Assembly (NCBI GenBank): GCA_014904985.1
Contig: MU128978.1
Coordinates: 62,001-126,000 of the forward strand
DNA: 64,000 nucleotides
Direction: 5' to 3'
Origin: Hydnum rufescens UP504
Taxonomy: Eukaryota > Basidiomycota > Agaricomycetes > Cantharellales > Hydnaceae
Made by a program: the position numbers and the translations under genes. Positions 57,241-64,000 of the stretch are shown piece by piece. The notes under the pieces are model-generated. The model was given only the letters and a program-made list of their open reading frames with translations. It was not told the DNA's origin and did not search any database. How positions within the stretch are numbered: the stretch's first letter is position 1; every line of letters starts with the position of its first letter.

Positions 57241-60200
57241 TTAGAATGCGACCATCCCTACAGCCAATCGCAAGCTGGGAAACAGTGGGTAGATGAGGAA
57301 CTGTGATAGGAGTGCTTGGAGAATAGAGTGAAGGAATACAACAAACGCGTCTAACACGGTATTCCAAAGGATGCTGTACCTGTATCCATTGACCATCGAG
57401 AGACCAGATGCCACTCGATACATTTTTGATAATTGACAGGAATCATCTTCTGGTACGGAGGCGGGCGTGCCAGATACAGCATCCCAAAATTGCACAGGAT
57501 GATACTTTGAGCCCGAAGCCAGTTGCAAACCATCGGATGAAAACCCAATGAATGTAATCGGCGAGGAATGAGGGAGTGTTGCAATGGCCGCACCATGCAT
57601 GCCATTCCACAATCGCACAGAGCGATCCGAGGAGCTTGAAGCCAGTCGAGAACCATCCGGCGAGAATGCAATAAATTTAACAGGCCCAAAATGGCCTTCT
57701 AGTGTTGCAATAGGCACACCAGAAATAACATCCCACAATCGCACAGAGCAATCATAGGAGCCCGAAGCCAGTCGCGAGCCATCCGGTGAAAACACAACTG
57801 ATGTGAGCCAGAGGGAATGGCCCGCTGTTCCTGTGATGGGTGCCACAGACACGGCATTCCAGAATTCAATGGAGAGACGGTCAAAGCCGGAAGCTAGTCG
57901 CAAGACATCAGGTGGAAGTGAAATATCTGTAGTTGACACCACATGGCCTTGTAGTGTAGCAATGGAGGCACCAGTCATGGCATTCCACAATCGCACTGAG
58001 CAATCATAAGAGCCTGATGCCAACTGCATGCCATCTGGTGAAAAGGCAATACATGTAACAGGCTCAGAGTGGCCTATTAGTGTTGCAATGGATGTACCCA
58101 ACAGTGCATCCCACAATTGCACTGAGCAATCATAGGATCCTGAGGCAAGTCGCAAACCATCTGGTGAAAATGTAATGAGTTGAACCAGCTGAGAATGACA
58201 TTCCAATTCAACAACAGATGCATGTGATAATGGATCCCATAATCGCACAGAGCAATCATAGGAACTTGAAGCCAGTCGAAAGCCATTGGATGAAAAAGCA
58301 ACAGAGAGAACCGGCAAGGAATGGCCTTTGAGTGTGACAATAGATGTGCCAGACTTTGCATTCCATAATTGCACAGAATGATCTGAGGAGCCAGAGGCCA
58401 GTTGTGAACCATCTGGAGAATATGCAATAGCATGAATCCTTCTAGAATGTCCTTCTAGTTTTGCAATGGACTTGCTGCCTCTAACATCCCACAATTGCAC
58501 AGAGCAATCAGAGGAACCTGAAGCCAGTTGCAAAGCATCTGGTGAGAATGTAATGCATGTAACTGGCCCAGAGTGGCCTTGCAGTCTTGCAATGGATGCA
58601 CCAGAAATAGCATCCCACAATTGCACTGAGCAATCATGTGAGCCTGAAGCCAACTGCAAACCATCTAGTGAAAATGCAGTAGCCTGAACAGGTCCAGAGT
58701 GGCCTCTTAGAATTGCTATAGATGCACCAGACTTCACATCCCACAATTGCACACAGCAATCTGAGGAACCTGAGGCCAATTGCCAGCCATCTGGTGAGAA
58801 TGTAATTGATACAACTGGCCCATGATGTCCCTTTAGTGTAGTGGACAAACCAGATATGGGATCCCACAGTCGTACAGAACAATCATAGGAACTCGAAGCC
58901 AAGCGCAAGCCATCTGGTGAATATGCAACTGCCATAACCCAGTCAGAATGGCCTTCCAATATTGCAAGGGATGCACTTGACACTGCATCCCACAATCGTA
59001 CAGAGTGGTCCCCAGAGCCCGATGCTAGCTGTAGACCATCTGGTGAAAATGCAATAGATGTAATCGACCGGGAATGCCCTTTCAACGTTGCAATTGGTGC
59101 GCCGGAGATGCCATCCCACAATCGCACTGAGAAATCTGCGGAACCCGACGCTAATCGGCTGCCATCTGGTGAAAATGAAATAGACTTGACTGCCTCAGAA
59201 TGGCCAAGTAAACTACTCAAACCAGGTGGCCATTCAGACTCCTAGTCCTTGGACCACACGGATGCAGTTGCTGGCTTCGTGGGAATAGGTCCGGTACAAC
59301 GCGGTGTCATGGGGTGTGAATGGTAGAGCGGATTCGTATACGTGCAGCGCGCTTGCTTTTATCACTTCGCCGTGAGCAAGAATGAACCGGCGTGCGTCAG
59401 CCAGTATGGTAACAAAGAGTCGACGCGCATTTCGAGTTTATCTGTAATAGTGAATCATTGCCTATTAGTCAGCGCAAGGATCAAAAATGAACAGACTTAC
59501 TGCCCAGTGGTGCGCTTCTTCCATAGCGGGTATAGCAGTAGAGACACCACCAATCAGACTCATTGCTTCGAACCACCACAAAAGAGACCGTGTCGAAAAC
59601 TCATGCAGTGCTTGCACCACCGTCTCATCTCCGAACTTTACATGGGATAGGTGCGACGCCCAGTATCGACACGCATACTGCACCTCAGGTAAGAGAGCAT
59701 CGTTCACTTTCTGGTCAAACCTATCGACCTCCCCATTGAGATGTGACGGATTCGAGATCCCAGCTATGTCTCGTTTGAGAAATACTCCCAAGAGCTCAAA
59801 GCACCGAATCGCATACCACCGTTCTTTCTCTGGGCCCGGGACAGTGACGAAGGCAGGATCAGAGCATCGCACAGGATCGGTGATGAAGTCACGAAAGGAA
59901 GGATGATAAATACGAGGGGCCTCCCATATATTAGTGGGGACAATAATGATGGACCGAAGAGGGCTCAGGACAGTGTAAATCTCATCCAATTCGTAGGAGA
60001 CAAACCCGGCCAACGAGTGTAGGGGGAGAGGTTCATGTAGAAAAACGATGGCCCCAACAACGACCTGAAACCGCTCCAGGAAGTCTCGACGGTTAGAATT
60101 GGAAACGGAGTTGTGGAGTACGCCCATGTAAAGGGCGTCCACCAACTTATAAGGTGCAGCATCCATCTCTTGGGCAGTTTGGGGACCAAGTATAAGGTTT

Positions 60201-61299
60201 AGTTGTCGACGAGGGTCTAGCACGCTATCGTCACCAATGAAACGAATCGATGTGGCGGCGTAAACGAAGAACTTCCCCGACTTCTCGACCAGCGAATTTA
60301 TCTCCTCTCTCGTTGTCCAACTAGCATCCATACGAAGACCAAGCTGGCGTGGAATTTGCGCCAATTTAGTGCGGAGGTAAAAGAAGATGTCCTGCTGAAT
60401 ATCCGAAACTTCGACATCATGAAGAACGGTCTTTGCGTGGTTCAAAGTCTCATCGAACACCGAGGATATGTGGGGCTCTGGTCGACTCGTGATTAAGATA
60501 CGGAGAAAGGGTATTCGGGCGGCAAGCAAAAACAGAAGTCGTAGAACTTCTCCAGCGTTATCCTCACATTCATCGAGGGCATCAAGGATGATGAGCACGG
60601 GCCGTCGATTCGGATTGATCTTCAGGAGAGGCTCTAAGATCAACCCGTTAAGCTGAGGTAATAGCTTCTTGTCCCCAAGTGCCCTATCCCGTCGTATAGC
60701 ACGGGTGATAACCACATTGAACTCGGCGTCCGCTTGAGCGAGTTGGAAGGCGACTGTCGGGAGGACGAGTTGCGGATCACACAAAGGCCTGTCGGCTCGA
60801 GAAAAGAAGAAAGTTGCACCAAGCAGTCCCCCCTCTTCTGCTTGATCAGCGACCGATTTCGCAATCGCCGACTTGCCGATTCCAGCGAGACCGTTGAGCC
60901 AGTATACAGGCGGGTTTTTTCCATTTGCGCTCTCCACCCATGACCTGATCTCGGCCAATATAGCGACGCGAGTGCCCGTGAGACATGGCAACGGAGCGTC
61001 CTCGCGGACAGAGTCATGGCTCGCATACTCCGCTCGAGGAAGAGTGTTCAAAAGGTCGATAGAAGCAGAACTCGGGTAGACTGGCTATGGGTCAGGGATC
61101 CAGAGAAGGGTGACCGGGGAATACTCACAGTTACCACGGGACAGAGGGGCAATCCTAACCCCCCCTCCCGCCCCACCAATAGCGACCCCCGCACCAGCCC
61201 CGACACCCCCAGAACCAGTGGCTGAAAAGAGAGGATATAAGCACGGTAGTATTGTAGCAAAAACTTGAGATCAAACTTACTGATGAAGAAGCGATCCAT
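57241..61299 (-). CDS. NACHT-WD40 NLR-like protein, frame broken between domains
   Basis: A STAND-type signal-transduction protein of the kind linked to fungal nonself recognition. On the minus strand exon 1 is MDRFFI (61,299). Exon 2 is a glycine-rich stretch, TGSGGVGAGAGVAIGG then AGGGVRIAPLSRGN. The NACHT exon (about 61,080-59,510) holds DAPLPCLTGTR, Walker A WLNGLAGIGKSAIAKSVA, Walker B VLIILDALDECED, ITSRPEPHI and a winged-helix-like tail to EEAHHWA. The linker ALHVYESALPFTPHDTALY (59,280-59,400) is the usual bridge to the repeats. The WD40 part (59,240-57,241) has 14 repeats of about 42 residues (for example GHSEPVTCIAFSPDG, SGSYDCSVRLWD), enough for two seven-bladed propellers. The linker frame and the WD40 frame do not join: a TAG and at least one single-base shift lie at about 59,235-59,510. 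The WD40 frame has no own ATG near its start, so it belonged to one protein. Confidence 0.85.
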
Positions 61300-61790
61300 A
61301 ATCAGAAATACCTAAGAGATGAGTTCGAGTGCAAAAATTGTCGTCTGCAAGAGCTGCGTTGAAGTCGCGGTGAAATGTATCGGGATTCGATTCAGCACAG
61401 GTAATTGTTTACATAATTAATTATTTACATAATCATTGTTTACATAATTGCGCCAAATTCCACCCAGCGCACTAAATCGACCTATTGTTCAGTCCATTGT
61501 CCATATGCATGGACCCTCTGAGCTGAGCTCAAAACTAGGGATTTTCAGGTCTGAACTCAGATCCGGAAGGGCTACAGAATCTATTTAAGAAAGCGATTAG
61601 GGCCTGCCCATGGGTTTCTAGGCTCGCTCCTGGCGCGAGGTCAGGACCCTGAGAGGCTCACGAAAAGAATAATAATAATCATCCCAACCGACCCCTCGAG
61701 GCCCTTTGGGCCCCGATCGTCCCTGGTCACCCGGCGCGTTGGAGGATATATTACGTAATACACCCTCACGTGATCTATGCTTTGACCAGA
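61300..61790. promoter_or_regulatory. Divergent intergenic region with TTTACATAAT repeats
   Basis: This lies between the NACHT gene (-) and the BCL7-like gene (+). Three copies of TTTACATAAT occur within 61,405-61,450, an AT-rich tract about 110-150 bp upstream of the NACHT start. It may be regulatory; no protein is encoded. Confidence 0.45.
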
Positions 61791-61797
61791 AAAGAAA

Positions 61798-62740
61798 ATG
61801 TCGAATAGACGAGGATTCCCATTGCGGACACCATACGAACGAGACCGTCGTCAGAGACTACAACCAGTGGATGTCAGTCACTCCCCATCCCATATCTCTA
61901 AACACGATTTTCTATTGTTCACGATTGCTGATCAGGTTCAGGAATTGTGATGCTTATTCTTGCTCTATATTCTTAACAGTGCTGGCAACAACAATGGGTG
62001 ACACCGAAAAATGGACTACCGGGCTCGTCGTACAAGATCCTCAAGTGGGTCAAGACTGACCGAAAATATGTGTGTGTTGCCCGTCCTTCCCTGTTGTTCT
62101 GCTTCGTTGTCAAAAGCGAGCGTTGAATGGCCTTTGTCCTTTGTTCATGCTATAATTGTTCTGGTTATTAGGACTTCAGTGATGATGAAGATGACACGGC
62201 GGAGCACCCTGTGGTGGTACTAGACGAAGACCTCGAAGATGCGCGACTCGCTTCCGTCCTCCCGAGGGCGACGCGATGGAAGCAGACGCCGAGCAGCCCG
62301 AAGGGGATTCCCCAGCCGAGGGCGAGGGAGAGCTCGCAGATGGCGACAGGCTCGGGATCGGACAGTCCATGGCACCGCCAAATACGTCCGCCACCGGCGC
62401 GGTCATATCTGAAGGACCCATTGTCGATTCCATGATGCAGATGCAGCGCAATGTCGACGAGGAGGAGGAGGAGGAAGAAGAAGAAGAAGAAGAAATGGTC
62501 CTACCGGGCCCTGCGCCAGGGGGACCGATGGACGAGTTGGGCTTCCCCATCCTTTCGCAATCCGGCATGTCGCCGTCTGCTCAGCTTGGCGGTCTCAATG
62601 GCGAAGACGATGGAGCTGGACTGGATACTCAACTCTTGGACGACACGCCTGACTTTGGTGCGGATTCGGCTGATCTCCTAGAAGGTGATGGAGTGTTGAA
62701 CTCCGACACTGTGGATTTCTCGATGGTGGGTACTTCATAA
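61798..62740 (+). CDS. BCL7-like N-terminal domain protein
   Basis: Exon 1 (61,798-61,872) encodes MSNRRGFPLRTPYERDRRQR and the intron 61,873-61,979 is in phase 0. Exon 2 (61,980-62,069) encodes WQQQWVTPKNGLPGSSYKIL then KWVKTDRKY, which resembles the BCL7 signature (KKWVT..TSLRIYKWVP) of SWI/SNF-associated proteins. Exon 3 starts at 62,172 with DFSDDEDDTAEHPVVVLDED. The rest is acidic and disordered, with a poly-glutamate run from a GAG/GAA repeat (62,460-62,495), and ends at TAA 62,738. Exon 3 needs a one-base shift near 62,258-62,263 (SVLP to EGDAMEADAEQPEGD), in a short C-run. A role in chromatin remodelling is inference from the BCL7-like segment only. Confidence 0.6.
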
Positions 62741-63001
62741 TAGTGGCCACTTCGCGTTCTTTCCGTATACGTATAGTATGTAATACCACTTCTTTGTGTC
62801 CCCTTCATACATCTGTATCTCTGAATGCTGAATACCCACATGAAACGCGATGAGTTTCTGAACGCAGCATATCCAAGCTGCGCCATCCCTCCCCATATTT
62901 ATTAGGCATGCTGGTATATATTCAACTGGGTACATACTAAGTTTACACTGGAGAAATGCAGACAAAAACCAGCAAGCAATCTCCGAGAAGCATCCACCTA
63001 T

Positions 63002-64000
63002 TTAGGCAACCTCGATGAGGCTTGGTTCTTGGACAGAGGCCACAGCCCTGCGTTCCCTCGCAGAACGAATGCGTTCCCTCACCCAGCTAATCCCATCACG
63101 AATACGCCTGTTGAAACGTACCATCACCTCTTTTGTTGCACGGTGGCCTTCGTGTCCGAAGGTATCCGCAAGTCTCCCGGCACCCCATGCTCCCAAGACT
63201 AACGCCCACACCAAGGAAAGAGCCAAAGCATCTCCACCCCGAGCATACAATGTCCTTCCCGCCACCACCCTGTCATCGCTTTCATCACCACCTAGCCATG
63301 GGATTCCAATTGTCCTCACAAAGCTTCTCCTTCCCACGCTCTCCCCAGTCTCCCCCCTCCCAACCACCGCACTAACACCCTCTCCGGCACTTCCACCCCC
63401 ATCACACCAAAGCAGCGTCGCGCCCACTTCATCGGCCCGCATGCGCGCTTGCTGGACCATACCTTCCCCAATGCTCGCATCCCACGTACTCGCCGGCGCT
63501 AGGATGACATCCGGCCGCTCCCCAAGGGTCAGAAGCCCCCCGGGATGCGCAAAGTCAAGACATATCGACGCCGTCAAGGATAGTGGCCGTTTCGGATATT
63601 GGTGCTTCCTTCCCTGCCTAAACCCGTAGGGGATCTGAATCGTATGTACCGTGGGTGGCTCGGTCGATGGAGTGATGGAGAACGACTCCGTGACTGGTAA
63701 GTGAGTAAGAGAACCAGAAAAAAAGTGCGATTGTCAATACCCTGTCTACCCTAATAACAATCCGCCGCAAGGAAGACTGATCTCCCGCTGCGTACTCACC
63801 AGGCACGATATGATTCTTATAATGCTCCATCACAATCCCGTCACTGTCTACCAATATCACACCATTCCTCCTCTTCCCCTTCCCACCGTGACGATCAGCA
63901 CGGGGCACAGGATCTTCGAAGCCCACCCCGATCCATATTCCATACTGCGCCGCGACGGCCCTTACTGCCTCTACGCCTTCCGCTCTGTCCTTGGAGTTCT
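63002..64000 (-). CDS. Carbon-nitrogen hydrolase (nitrilase superfamily), 5' partial
   Basis: The gene enters from the right edge. The partial exon (64,000-63,800) reads AAQYGIWIGVGFEDPVPRAD, then VILVDSDGIVMEHYKNHIVP, which contains the catalytic lysine region. The intron 63,694-63,799 is in phase 1. The last exon (63,693-63,002) reads TESFSITPSTEPPTVHTIQI, then the nucleophile LTASICLDFAHPGGLL and DVILAPASTWDASIGEGM. It ends in a hydrophobic helix (GGDALALSLVWALVLGAWGA) and a basic tail to TAA 63,002. The Cys and Lys contexts fit the superfamily; the Cys motif and the C-terminal hydrophobic helix recall apolipoprotein N-acyltransferase-like branches. Substrate unknown; the first part with the catalytic glutamate is outside the window. 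Confidence 0.85.

Noticed and set aside
57351..58882. Several further frames inside the WD40 region on both strands
   Set aside because: They are alternative-frame readings of the repeated WD40 coding sequence.

Overview
The window is nuclear DNA of a filamentous basidiomycete, most likely an Agaricomycete. Genes are cut by many short GT..AG introns of about 45-110 bp. The gene content is typical of mushroom-forming fungi: a single-chain urease with gamma, beta and alpha parts, a large NACHT-WD40 protein, a Plavaka-type transposase and a DUF6532 protein. The species cannot be named from the sequence alone.

Positions 1-27,500 are accessory and repeat-rich. They hold a duplicated piece of a Ca2+/H+ exchanger gene (left edge), small hAT-like MITEs, and a Plavaka-like DNA transposon remnant (about 4.3-11.3 kb) with a divergent DUF6532 gene that is itself split by a 1.36-kb gag-only LTR element. 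They also hold an inactivated berberine-bridge-type FAD oxidase and several rearranged copies of a composite repeat. That repeat links an RNase III-like gene with an unrecognised multicopy protein. The only intact housekeeping gene here is the ribosomal protein L10 gene (14.7-15.6 kb).

Positions 27,500-64,000 are gene-dense. In order: PLP-dependent serine dehydratase-like (+), vacuolar Ca2+/H+ exchanger (+), Gtr1/RagA GTPase (-) head-to-head with Mediator subunit 16 (+), threonine aldolase (-), a coiled-coil protein (+), histidine phosphatase (+), urease (-), DUF3429 membrane protein (-), S-formylglutathione hydrolase (+), FHA-domain kinase (-), NACHT-WD40 (-), BCL7-like protein (+) and a nitrilase-superfamily gene running off the right edge (-).

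The genes do not form one pathway. Several touch nitrogen and amino-acid use (urease, serine dehydratase, threonine aldolase, nitrilase-like) and nutrient signalling (Gtr1). Several otherwise good genes contain single-base frame breaks, which could be assembly indels or true inactivation. All exon limits were read by eye from splice signals and family similarity and are approximate unless stated.
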